A stretch of 64,000 nucleotides of DNA from contig CATLJY010000040.1 of NCBI GenBank assembly GCA_949987705.1, positions 1 through 64,000 of the forward strand, given 5' to 3'. Positions 53,957 to 64,000 of the stretch are shown here, in pieces; the first letter of the stretch is position 1; each line of letters begins with the position of its first letter. Position numbers and translations under genes: made by a program. The DNA is from Thereva unica. Its lineage: Eukaryota; Arthropoda; Insecta; Diptera; Therevidae. The notes beneath the pieces were generated by a model that saw only the letters and a list, made by a program, of their open reading frames with translations, was not told where the DNA came from and did not search any database.

Positions 53957-55306
53957 TTTCCAGAAGTGAAGAAATCAAAATAAACAAAATAACTGAGACT
54001 GTCTGAGTTTATAATACGGAACGCAGATGGTTGATAAAAAAATTAATAATGCGCCTGGAAGTTTCTCCAAACTCTGCCTTAGTACTATTAATCCAAAAAG
54101 CAAAATCAGGACTAACCCACTTAGAAAGGAACTTAGTGAAACAGCTTTAAAAAATTTGTACCCTAGTAACTGTAAGTATCTGCAAAAAAATTCCGTAGCC
54201 CGACAATTCACTACAGTATATATAACCCTATATGGTCTCCAACAGATCCCTACTATCTCACAATACCCAATACTATCCAAAACCCATACATCGGTTGCCT
54301 GAGATAATAGTCTACGTAATCACAATCACCAAAAGTCGGAAAAAATATCAATGTGCAAAAATTGTTTGGTTTTCTTTTTTTTTTTTTCAAAATTTTCCAG
54401 GATGGCTAAGACGATGTTCACTCTATAGGGTCCTTGGTGGCCGATGTCCCCGAGGTCAAGCGCTGGTGGCTATCAGTCACAGCCATCACCAAGTGTCCTC
54501 GAAGACTCCGGAAGCACCTCAGGGCCACACCAATATCAAAATACATGCGAAGAACTTCTCAACACGTAAAAAGGGAAACTTCTTCAAAAGCATAATAAAA
54601 ATTTGGATTGGTTCCGCTGTCCAACCACAACTGAGCTACCTCGCGGCAAATCAATCAGAAGGGGGGACAGACGGAGAAAAATGGACTACCAGAAAACAAA
54701 GGAAAACAAAATTTGGTAAGCTGGATGGGCGTTCAGGATGTGCACGGGGCGCAGTGGCAGACGGTAAAACGTCTGTTACCAAAGACGGTTAAGCCCGTGT
54801 ACCACCTTCACAGCCCACCAGGAAAAATTAAAGGAGCATCCTGCTCTCGGACCGACGCAGTGGCAAGCGGTATCACGCCTGATACCAGAGTCGCCGACCC
54901 TAGAAACAGGACAAGGGTACCCCTGACTCCACCTTCACGCATAGCCAAGCGACCACTCGCTTGTTAGCAAGCCGTGAAGGTAAGCAGGGATCGAAGACAT
55001 GACAAAAAGAATGAAGAAGCTACCGCGTTATGGGAAAGGAAGGCCTAAAGGTGAAAACAAAGAAAAAGTCACATAAAATTTGGACAAGGATGCTGAAAAA
55101 AAACTCGAAAAAACAGACAAGGACTAAGGCCTCGCGGTACTACCTTAGCCCTAGCGAGCGCTTGGTAACTGTGGTGAACCATAAACAAAAAAAATCAAAC
55201 GTTGTCCGTGCAGGCACAAGTGGTACTAATCACCAGAAAAATTTAAATATCAAGGTCCGTGTAGGACTATTAACGGGCTGTAAAAGCCGCGTTGGGCGCC
55301 ATTTTA
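53957..55306 (-). other. Gypsy-2 5' leader with tRNA-Lys-type primer site
   Basis: 1.35 kb noncoding. The primer site is the complement of 55290-55301 (CGTTGGGCGCCA), then the spacer tttta (55302-55306), then LTR-c. Parts match the Gypsy-1 leader (ggcctcgcggtactacctta near 55130, ggtatcacgcctgatacc near 54867). Open frames on the plus strand here are antisense and unassigned. Confidence 0.75.
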
Positions 55307-57052
55307 TGTACCGACCCACGGGCGTTACGCCATGGTGCCTGTACATAAAAAATAATTCTGAAACCCCTCCCTACTCTACCGAAACAACTGGTAGGGGGGT
55401 TATGCCGGCCACACGGTAAACGCTAGCTCGCCGGAAGGGGTCGTGGGGTGTGTGGCCGGGTCGACGACATCTGGTTCACCACTTACCTTTTCGTCGAAGA
55501 GAAATTCTCCTCACGTCCGACTACCTCAGCGTGGCCCCGCCACGAGCGACAGCCTCAGTTCCCTCCAAATTTCTAGAATCTGAAAGGAAATAAGAATCAA
55601 CACCGCAGAGAGAACCCAACAGAGGAAATCCTCCTCAACCATCCTGAAAAAAATTATTATCTCAACTCAGCACATCATTGAAAGACCGGTTATTTCCATA
55701 TCAGATTCCAGGCTTAACAAGAATATATTTTCATGTATTTGATTTACAAAAAGATTACAAAAAAATTCCCAACAGGGCAGTTAAGGTGTTAGAATGTGTA
55801 TTGACGGTGTAACACTATTTCAACCAGTGTAATGGGGGAACCACAGAACTCAAACGGGTGAACAGTGCCTGAGCACACACAATAAGAAACTTAATACACG
55901 CGGACTAGAGGACAACGACGATTTGGCCAAAGCGTAGTGTCAATTATAACAATGTCAGCGTCAACCTGCCGACTATGAACACAAATATCACAAAAAAACT
56001 CCGATTAAAATTCAACAATCCTCGATGAGTACCATAACTTCCCACCAGGAACAAATAGAACGTGTGTGCAATTAGAATGTGTATATATATTCAAGCAAAT
56101 GACATTATATAAATAACTGTATCAAAATAATTATGTTATGTTTGTATCACAAAAACAAACCTGAAATCTATATATATTTAATGACAATCAATGATAAATA
56201 AATAAAAACAACACGAGATGACGTCTTGGTAACTTCTGATATCCAAACTGCTTTGCGGGCAGAATACGCCCAGCCCCTGGAATCCTCAACTAGTTTTCCT
56301 CCACTCGGAACTGCCTAAAAGGGTAGGAAAATTTTGGGTGTAATATACCTGAACGATACGACCATGCCGTAAGTCCCTTATTCCAATATAAGCCCAAAGG
56401 TTTGTAGCGTGGCCCCACTTCGAAAATCTGACCGGTTACAACTTCTGCCTTCGGTTTACCTATTTGTCTGGACGCTGTTACTTGCCTCGGCCATAGTTCC
56501 ACTCTTCTTAAGATAGCACTTGATATTTATAGAGAGTTTATAAACACACATACACCAAAAATTCTTCTCTTTACTGTTTATTACCCGATTTTTCTAAACC
56601 AATCAACTCTTTTACTCCGAGCAAAGTGAACATACCATAGTCTTATTTCACAGACGGCACAAAATCGAGAGGGGCGGATCAGTATTGGAGCAATCGCGCG
56701 CACACATCATCAACTATTCTTAAACTTTTTCCAATTTTCCAATTAAACTGAAATACTAATCTTCCCGTCCGAACAGAATAAGTTCAATCACAAAAAAACC
56801 GATTCCACCATATTTTATTTAACTGCGAAACCGAATTCCAACTACTAAAAAGGGAATTTTCTAAAGAAAAATCTAAAGAATCACCCACTCGCTATCGATT
56901 CTCCTCGGCACCTCCCAATTTTTTCTTTTTTTTTCATTTATTTTTTTTTCCTTCCTACTTGATTTACAATTTTTTTAAATTTCTGTTCCCAGGTAAGTGA
57001 TTTCATAGAACTTTTCCAACTTCCCGCGAGGGGGATTCAACCGACCGTTACA
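55307..57052 (-). repeat. Gypsy-2 LTR-c, 5' LTR (1,746 bp)
   Basis: TGTACCGACCC ... GACCGTTACA, ending at the ctca target repeat. It differs from LTR-b at a few homopolymer or single positions, for example a C inside the A-run near 56155. Hairpin arms at 55405-55414 and 55450-55459, donor-like sequence 55473-55488 in element sense. Confidence 0.93.
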
Positions 57053-59931
57053 CTCACCATGCCGTGTTTAAGGAAAGTAGTACTACACGTCTGAGAGTTG
57101 TATTTGATGCATCAGCTCGCACTTCCAATGGGATTGCTTTGAACGATACATTACTAACCGGTCCAAAGCTGCAAGAAGATTTAATCGATGTCATTTTGCG
57201 CTGGAGAAAATATCCAATTGCTTTTACAGCAGACATAGCCAAAATGTATAGACAGATCAAAGTAATTGACCAACACATACCATACCAACGCATACTTTGG
57301 AGAAGCAACCCTAATGAGAGAATCCAGGATTATGATTTATCAACAGTCACTTTCGGAACAGCCTGCGCCCCCTATCTCGCTATGAGGACCATAAAGCAGC
57401 TGGCGTACGATGAGAAGGAAGCGTATCCCCTAGCACACACCGTTGCAAGTCGAGATTTCTATGTAGATGATGTGATGTCTGGTACTTATGACTTAGAAGC
57501 AGGATTAATATTGCAAAGTCAACTTAATGATATGTTGGCATCTGGAGGTTTCGATCTCAGAAAGTGGGTTAGCAATACTCCAGCCTTAACCGAACATTTA
57601 TCATCTGAACAAAAGGAAACTTCGTATCCGATGTTGCTTGATCTTGATCATTGTATCAAAACCCTTGGAATTTGTTGGTACCCCATTCATGATGTGTTCG
57701 CGGTCAAAATTTCGGAAATTCAAAACTCAACTCATCTTTCGAAACGCTCTCTACTCTCCCAAATTGCATCTTTATTCGATCCCATCGGCTGGTTGGCACC
57801 CTGCATTGTTCTAGCCAAAATCCTGATGCAACGACTTTGGTTAAAAGGTGTCGGATGGGATGATCGTCTACCGGTGGAAATACAACAAGATTGGGACAAG
57901 TTGCGAGGCGAATTGCAACTACTCAAAAGTATACGGATTCCACGTTGGATTGGGTCAACTACAGATACTACATCTATACAATTACATGGGTTTTGCGACG
58001 CTTCCACAAAAGCATATTGCGCGGTCATCTACACTAGAGTTACACTCCGATCCGGTGAGGTTCAAGTTTCGCTATTCACTTCAAAGACCAAAGTCGCGCC
58101 GGTTAAACCAATAACACTGCCTCGGCTTGAACTTTGCGCAGCAGTATGTAACAGAGTAGCTACCATTCACGCCAAGACATCCATCAATCGATGGCGTCAT
58201 GTGCCATCTACGGACAATCCAGCAGACTGCGGCTCACGAGGTCTCTTTCCATCCAAATTCATAGAACATCATTTGTGGTGGCATGGCCCTCAATGGCTGA
58301 AATATCCCAAGGACGATTGGCCAGAAACATTTCATCACCACACCACCACCAATGACGAAACCAATGTCGAAACCAAAGTCATTAAAACATTAACAACACA
58401 ACTTTCGCCACCGTGCGAACTACTTACAAAATATTCTAATCTGAGCACTCTTTTACGGATTGTAGCTTGGTGTTTCCGGTTCACAAACAATTGTAAAAAA
58501 CAGAAACAATTTCGACAGTATGGTTGGTTAACTGCTAAAGAAATTCTTCAAGCACGTACCTCTTGCCTTATGATTCTACAACAAGAAGTCTACGGGGCTG
58601 AAATCAAAAACTTACAGACTAATCACAGTGTTAATGCCAAGAGCCGTTTGTTGTCGTTAAATCCATTTCTTTCTCCAGATGGATTGTTACGGGTTGGAGG
58701 ACGGCTAGAGCATTCAGATCCCAGTTACAACGAAAAACATCCGATAATACTGCCAAACCAACACTATTTTACGAAACTGGTTGTATTAGACGCACATCAC
58801 ACAACCCTACACGGGGGACCTCAACTCATGTTAGCCTACCTGCGTAAAACGTTTTGGATACCAAATCCGAGGAATTTATTACGGCACGTTTTTCACCACT
58901 GCATAACTTGCTTTAAACAAAGAGCTGCAATATCCTCTCAGCTCATGGCTAATTTACCAGCACCACGTTTAAAGATTTCAAGACCTTTTACACACACCGG
59001 GGTAGACTACGCGGGCCCAGTTTTTACACGAGTCTCAAAAGGCAGAGGCAGACTGGTCTCGAAAGGATACATCGCATTATTCGTCTGTCTATGTACGAAG
59101 GCGATACATTTAGAAGCGGTGAGTGATCTGTCCACCCAAGCTTTTATGGCGGCACTAAAACGGTTTACGGCCAGAAGAGGATTATGTTCGGACATCTATT
59201 CGGATTGTGGCACCAACTTTGTCGGCGCTAATCGAACACTTCAAGAGGACTGTCGGAAGGCTATACGATCAGCGGCTCAAAGCACGGCAGCAAGCATAGC
59301 CGATCATGGCATACAATGGCACTTCTCTCCACCATCTTCGCCCCATTTCGGTGGGCTATGGGAGGCTGGTGTAAAATCGATGAAGCACCATCTTAGACGT
59401 GTACTCGGAGACACATCGCTTACATTTGAAGAGCTAGCAACAGTTTTATCCCAAATCGAAGCGTGCCTTAATTCTAGGCCGCTCTGCCCTATGTTGACTG
59501 ACTCCTCAGAACTTTCTGCGCTAACCCCAGGACATTTCTTAATTGGGGATTCACTGTTAGCACCACCAGAACCAGATTACATAGATACAAAACTTCACCT
59601 TTTATCTCGTTGGCAGTTGCTACAACGTCTTATGCATCAGTTTTGGAAGAAATGGTCTCAGGAATACCTTGCGCGCCTCCAACAAAGACCCAAATGGACC
59701 AAGATTAAGGACAATTTACAAATTGGAAACCTTGTCATCATTAAAGACGAAAGGATGAGCCCCACACAATGGCCTCTCGGCCGAATCCTAGAAGTATATC
59801 CAGGAAAAGATGGACTAGTGAGAGTCGCTTTGGTCAAAACACAAAAAACCACACTAAAACGCCCTATCGCTAAATTATGCATATTACCAATAATTGATAA
59901 TTATGAAACATCACACAACATTACAAACTAA
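57053..59931 (+). pseudogene. pol: BEL-3 pol: RT, RNase H (deleted part), integrase
   Basis: Continues the BEL-3 polyprotein in frame after the duplicated ctca: HAVFKESSTTRLRVVFDAS, ADIAKMYRQIKV, TFGTACAPYLA, catalytic YVDDVMSGTYD (about 57463). RNase H begins normally (HGFCDASTKAYCAVIY near 57985) and reaches LPRLELCAA, but then jumps to VCNRVATIHA. About 45 residues present in BEL-1 and BEL-2, including the conserved WTDST catalytic Asp, are missing without loss of frame. NPADCGSRG, the zinc region (HHTTLHGGPQ ... CITCFKQRA), the integrase core (VDYAGPVF, YSDCGTNFVG, FGGLWEAGVKS) and the C-terminal domain (GNLVIIKDERMSPTQW) follow and look intact. Because gag is severed by Gypsy-2, and RNase H is damaged, it is not functional. 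Confidence 0.93.
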
Positions 59932-60331
59932 ACATTCCCAAATAAACTTATTTATAATTAATTTATGTATAACAAACGGATCTTTATTGAATTAATGCAA
60001 CAAACCATAATGAATTAATCTTTATTGAGTTAAATATAAAAACTATATATAATGAATTAATCTTCAGTGAATTAAATATAAAAACTATATATAATGAATT
60101 AATCTTCAGTGAATTAAATATAAAAAAAAGCTATATAATGAATTAACTCTATTGTGTTAACTATAGTGAACTATAATAAACTAACCGTAACATTATTAGT
60201 TTTTTCGATTGTCAGTTAGCTCCACGTCGCGCTTCGACATCTATACATTACATGTTCAGCCTTAATCAGCAGCATCACAAACGAAGGGTACTTCTTTTAA
60301 CACAACCATGTTGTGTTAAGGCGGCGGAGTA
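59932..60331 (+). other. BEL-3 3' noncoding region with 42-bp tandem repeat and polypurine tract
   Basis: A unit with tgaattaatcttcagtgaat and atataaaaactatat recurs at 60011, 60053, 60095 and 60139 (spacing 42, 42, 44). The region ends in AAGGCGGCGGAG (60318-60329), the polypurine tract just before the 3' LTR. Confidence 0.85.
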
Positions 60332-60758
60332 TGTTGGAGCCACAACCACCAGACAAACTTTATATGAAAAATTGTATTCAAAAAAATAACGCATTTCTTT
60401 CCAGAACTTTTAGTACAGTCAAGTTGTGTAAAGAACTAAAATTCATGACTCAACATTTCCGGCAGGCCTCGTTTTTTCTTCAAGCTCCAACAACAAAAAC
60501 CAGAGGGACAATTCACTTGCTGACAACACGCGGAGGGAAGCAGACAATGCAACCCATCACAGACTCTTTTTTTTTCTTTTTTATTAATAACCACGAAAGT
60601 GTCAAGTAGCTGTGCAAAAATGTTATAATTAACTTATAGTAAAATATTAGTTTTGTATTTAAATGGTTTTTGGATTGTGGAAACATTTATTTATAATCAA
60701 CTTAAAAGTAAACAGATTAGTTTTGTATTTAAATGGTTGTTTTTGGATTGTGGAAACA
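60332..60758 (+). repeat. BEL-3 3' LTR (427 bp)
   Basis: Matches 41230-41657 with a handful of differences. Ends TGTGGAAACA, then the tgatc target repeat (60759-60763) and the last piece of the Gypsy-1 LTR (60764-60981). Confidence 0.93.
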
Positions 60759-60985
60759 TGATCTTTAAACAACTTTCTCGCAATATTTCTACCCCCCGAA
60801 CTGACTTTCTTTTTCTCTTTTTCAAAAAAAAACCTCCATTCCATTATTATTTTTTCCCTCGCCTATTATTTTTTTAAAATTTTCCTGTTTCCGCAAAGTG
60901 ATTTTTTCCAAAATTTCCCATTACAAGGTGATTACAAAATAAATTTCCCAACCCAAATAAATGATAATTCCGACCGTTACATTGG

Positions 60986-61027
60986 TGGTGCTTAACCCCG
61001 AATTTTAAAAAGGTTGAAGGTTACCAT
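60986..61027. other. Continuation of the Helitron-like remnant
   Basis: ggtgcttaaccccgaatttt and the next ~20 bases match 21797-21835 and continue the sequence left at 25129. The similarity ends near 61027, exactly where TGTAACG begins. Confidence 0.65.
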
Positions 61028-64000
61028 ATGTAACGTTCGCCCTAAGAACTTAGGCCATGCACGCACCTTATCAGCCCACGAAGAAATTCTGGCGTCAATA
61101 TCAAATTGAACCCAAAAATTTTTTTTTTCATCAACAATCCATAAAATATATGGCAACAGCGTATTCGCATGATAGAGATTTTTTTTTGTAAATCAGTTCC
61201 TATGCATTTTTTTTGGTTGCTTTGCTTCAACAGTAGACTTACCCGTGAAAGGGGGTACCAATACTTACACACCAAAAATTGTCGTCACAAACCCGCAAAA
61301 CAAATTCTAAGGGCGGTACCGTTAATCAAAATTCATTCCTTTGCCACGAAACCTCATAGAGAAGAATATGCCACACTGGAATGCGAATTAACGGGGAGAT
61401 TTTTTTTTGTGCATCAGAAGATCGCCTGATCGGGCGAATGGAAAAGGAGAATTTTGATTGGTTACGTTGTTGTTGGGAATGGGAATTGAGGGAGACTGGC
61501 GGAATGTGGGATTTTTTGAAAAGAAAAGGGAGTAGGACACTAAGTTTTGGATGTTCGGATGGTTCGGATGGAGTGAAATATCGGGATTCCAGCGTGGCAA
61601 CTGGAGAACTGAAGAAAATTTTTATTTTTTTTTTTGTGCGGTATTTGTTGGAAAAGAAAAAAGGAAAATTCCGAATGGTGTATTGATCTTTAAAGTCGGG
61701 AAATTTGGAAAATGCAGTTTAGTTGTTTAATTTTTCTTTTCTCTCGCATCTTTTGTGTGGAAATTTTAGTTAGGGGAAAACCTTGGGAAAATCCCTTTCG
61801 GGTGAAGTGAAAATTGTGCTTGATACCCTATAAGTAATAAACCGAACTCAAATTACATATGAAAGGCTAAAGTGTTTTAAACGGTAGTTTTATAAATTAA
61901 AAATGGCGCGTGCTCTTGCTAACTGACGCCGTGAATTTGCCGCTAATTATCCTCTACTGGAGGAGCCACGCGGTTTTTTTTGGAGCGGCACGATGAAGAC
62001 GTAGGAGCTCGTTTGGGTGTTTTTCGTTATTGGTTGCTTTTAATTAATTAGTGGTTAATCTGCTATCATCTTTCGTGGTTTTCTTTCGGTTGCGCATAAT
62101 TCCTGGTTCTAAGGTTCAGTGCCTAATTAAATTTGAAGTTATTTATCAGAAAGGAGGCAAATCAAGAAACCGAAGAAAAGGCCACCAGTATGTCCCGTTC
62201 CAGCTCTTGTTCGGAATTTCGCTTATAAAGATAAGTATATACTCCTATCCAGATATAAAAAAGAAAAACTTAAATTGCTAGGGGAGTGAATAGTGAAGAA
62301 TAGCTAAAAGGTATTGGTGCGGTACAATATTTGGAATTGAAGCCAAGTGAAGTTATAGTATTTTCGTGTAAATTTCGCCTATTCCTGCTAATTGAATTAC
62401 CTTAAAACATCACACTAGATTTGGGATACTACGAAGCGGTATAAGGTTTCTAACGAAGATAAGAACTAAAAATTAACGTTAAATATCAGTCACTTTTCGT
62501 TTTTTTTTTCTTTTAATCCTTAACGGGAAACATATGACGGTTACCAAATAGCAAAAACTCCTCTTTTGGGGCTGTAAAAAGGAAAAAGAAAGTCGCGCGC
62601 CCGTTGAGTTCGAATAAAACAGAAGCGCTTCATTGTTAAGTTGACAGTTACATTTTTTTTGAAGCGGTTCTTTTCCCGTTATTATTCCATCGATATTGAG
62701 TCGCTGAATTTTTTTTGTTGGAAGGGGAGTGAATCAGATGACATCTCTTGAAGAACGTAAAAAAAATTTTTTTTGGAAAATAAGTCGAAAGTTAAGCCCG
62801 TGGACGAAAATGGGATTGGTATGGGCAATCGGCAACCGTCCTGTATCGTGTCGAAAAAGTTAAGCCATTCTCTTATCATTAGTTCGTTTGCGAGATTGCT
62901 ATCGTATCAATTAAGAGAGTTGGAAGTGAAATTATTGAAATTTTTCATCTTTATCGGTTCGAGAGGATGCAATAACTTAATAAACTAGTAAATGACATGT
63001 GATGAAGTGTAATTTATTTATTGAAGTAATAAACGTGCTTCTTTTGTCGAAGTGCTTGCAGATTTCACTATAAGAACAAAAAAAAAGGGGGATTCGATTT
63101 TGTTGGTTGTAGTGCGAATGAGAAATTATTTGCGGATTTTTTTTAAATATTATAAACGGCCAGGAAAAAGGTATTTCAATTTTTTTTTATAAAAAAACCC
63201 CCCTAAGTTCGAGGATTTGTTTATGCGAAATGAGTTTTAACGGTTGGATTTAAGTCGTTATTCAAATAAATATTTACTGCGAAAGTGTCCAGTTGTTAGG
63301 TGGATAATTAAATTAGTTTCGAACGTTCATGCTTTATTGCTGCTGAAAGGAATTTCATTATATTTGACATTAAATTTGTGAAAGATTTAGTTATGTCGTT
63401 CATTTATATGTAAATACTTTGCGCGAATTGTTATTACTTTTCCTGTATATTGATACAGCAGATTTTTTTTTGTGACCTATTGGTGTAAACATTAAAGATA
63501 TTTGAAATTCATTTTTCCGTTTCGCTTTATTACATACAATGCGTATCCATTTCGACAGAATAATCTTGAATGAAAATTTGAAATCCAGTGCCAATTGGAG
63601 AATTTGAATAAGTGTCAGCTTGTTTTATTAATAACGTGCAATTAGATTTATGTTTTTAAATAATAAAAATATCTGAGGATAAAAGAACACGTAATTAATT
63701 GTCGATTGACGAAAGAAAGAGTGTCACCAAAACAGTACCGGACAAATATAATAATAATGGTAATAAACACATAATATACTAAATGGATTAAAACAAGAAT
63801 ATTGAACTACAACAAATTTTCAGAAAAAGAGAAAAAAAAATCGAAATTACAAAAAAAAATTAAAATAAAAAAAAATTTAAATTTACAACAATATCACTTT
63901 AAGTAAGAGATTGGTTTTATCTCTATCTCGTCCTTTCAAAGAATTCAAAAAAAAAAAGTATAATAATAAATAGAAACTAATCAAATGTGTGATTGCGGGT
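61028..64000 (+). other. T-tract-rich unassigned DNA, possible start of another Gypsy-type LTR
   Basis: No gene is recognised. It starts TGTAACGTTCG at the point where the older repeat is interrupted. Gypsy-1 and Gypsy-2 LTRs read in their own sense also start TGTAACGGTCGG. Many runs of 8-10 T occur on the plus strand, several followed by g or gtg, like those in the Gypsy-2 LTR. No second LTR, primer site or coding sequence was found before the window ends, so the LTR reading stays a guess. Short open frames (76-101 codons) have no recognisable relatives. Confidence 0.3.

Larger units (their letters stand above)
45342..57052 (-). mobile_element. Gypsy-2: Gypsy-type LTR retrotransposon with an extra inverted LTR
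   Basis: It lies in BEL-3 RT and is flanked by ctca on both sides (45338-45341 and 57053-57056). Plus-strand layout: LTR-a inverted (45342-47087), 14-bp palindrome (47088-47101), LTR-b (47102-48848), 3' region, pol, gag, leader, LTR-c (55307-57052). The element proper is minus strand, with LTR-c as 5' LTR and LTR-b as 3' LTR. Both outer ends are the same LTR terminus (TGTAACGG inward). Gag and Pol are open, and the LTRs differ by only a few bases, so this is a very young insertion. Confidence 0.93.
41230..60758 (+). mobile_element. BEL-3: BEL/Pao LTR retrotransposon, plus strand, split by Gypsy-2
   Basis: LTRs 41230-41657 and 60332-60758 start TGTTGGAGCC and end TGTGGAAACA. The 5-bp target repeat tgatc lies at 41225-41229 and 60759-60763, within the Gypsy-1 LTR. 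A tRNA-Tyr-type primer site (41664-41681) and a polypurine tract AAGGCGGCGGAG (60318-60329) are in place. Without Gypsy-2 the element would be about 7.8 kb. The polyprotein frame is otherwise open, but the protease motif and RNase H are altered. Confidence 0.95.
25130..60981 (-). mobile_element. Gypsy-1: Gypsy/Metaviridae-type LTR retrotransposon, minus strand, with nested insertions
   Basis: The left LTR is 25130-27019. The right LTR is split into 33007-33453, 39991-41229 and 60764-60981. The flanking 4-bp repeat ttgg lies at 25126-25129 and 60982-60985. Gag and pol are on the minus strand, overlap, and are both open. The primer site TGGCGCCCAACG (complement of 32991-33002) fits tRNA-Lys(CUU). 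No env-like frame lies between pol and the LTR. The LTR pieces are about 99% alike by eye, with a 12-bp indel near 33122. The interrupted right LTR is the 5' LTR, so this copy has probably lost its promoter context. Confidence 0.93.

Noticed and set aside
61904..61925. TGGCGCGTGC as a primer binding site for a 61028 LTR
   Set aside because: Only seven bases match the tRNA-Lys end, and no CA-ended LTR lies directly before it.

Overview
This is a eukaryotic, almost certainly insect (at least arthropod) window made nearly entirely of transposable elements. No host gene is recognisable. The evidence is three BEL/Pao retrotransposons, two closely related Gypsy retrotransposons, a PIF/Harbinger DNA transposon, Helitron remnants, a Jockey/CR1-type reverse transcriptase fragment and several tandem-repeat arrays. 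Base composition is AT-rich, the coding sequences belong to the elements, and two interleaved genes in the DNA transposon have GT..AG introns.

Layout. 1-442: unassigned flank. 448-7625: BEL-1 (minus strand, 5-bp target duplication gaagc, tRNA-Phe-type primer site), followed by an exact 2,032-bp tandem duplication (7665-9696) that adds a third LTR. 9697-12704: AT-rich repeats, including a 146-bp array, a 269-bp tandem pair and one terminus of a TC-ended element. 13188-21309: BEL-2 (minus, target duplication ctcct, tRNA-Tyr-type primer site), broken by a nested Helitron-type insertion (17220-19162) that carries a ~127-bp satellite. 21310-22153: Helitron remnants. 22154-24815: a decayed Harbinger whose transposase and MADF/BESS genes lie in each other's introns. 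24816-25129: Helitron-like remnant that resumes at 60986.

25130-60981 is a deep nest. Gypsy-1 (minus, target duplication ttgg) sits in that remnant. Its right-hand LTR was then hit twice: by a TC-ended element (33454-39990) carrying a 112/127-bp satellite with a reverse transcriptase fragment inside it, and by BEL-3 (41230-60758, plus strand, target duplication tgatc). BEL-3 was in turn split inside its reverse transcriptase by Gypsy-2 (45342-57052, target duplication ctca). 61028-64000 is T-tract-rich DNA that may begin another Gypsy-type LTR.

The most unusual observations are: (1) Gypsy-2 has a third, inverted LTR at one end, inside the target duplication, giving a ~1.75-kb-arm palindrome whose centre is the leader spacer plus the first two primer-site bases; (2) both Gypsy elements carry a tRNA-Lys-like sequence, including the CCA end, just before the 3' LTR, and the same tRNA fits their primer site; (3) the Harbinger genes are interleaved; (4) satellite arrays in different elements share a common core. 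BEL-1 and BEL-2 have broken coding regions. BEL-3 has a changed protease motif and a RNase H deletion. The Gypsy gag and pol frames are open in both copies. tRNA identities and family names rest on recognition from memory, not on searches.
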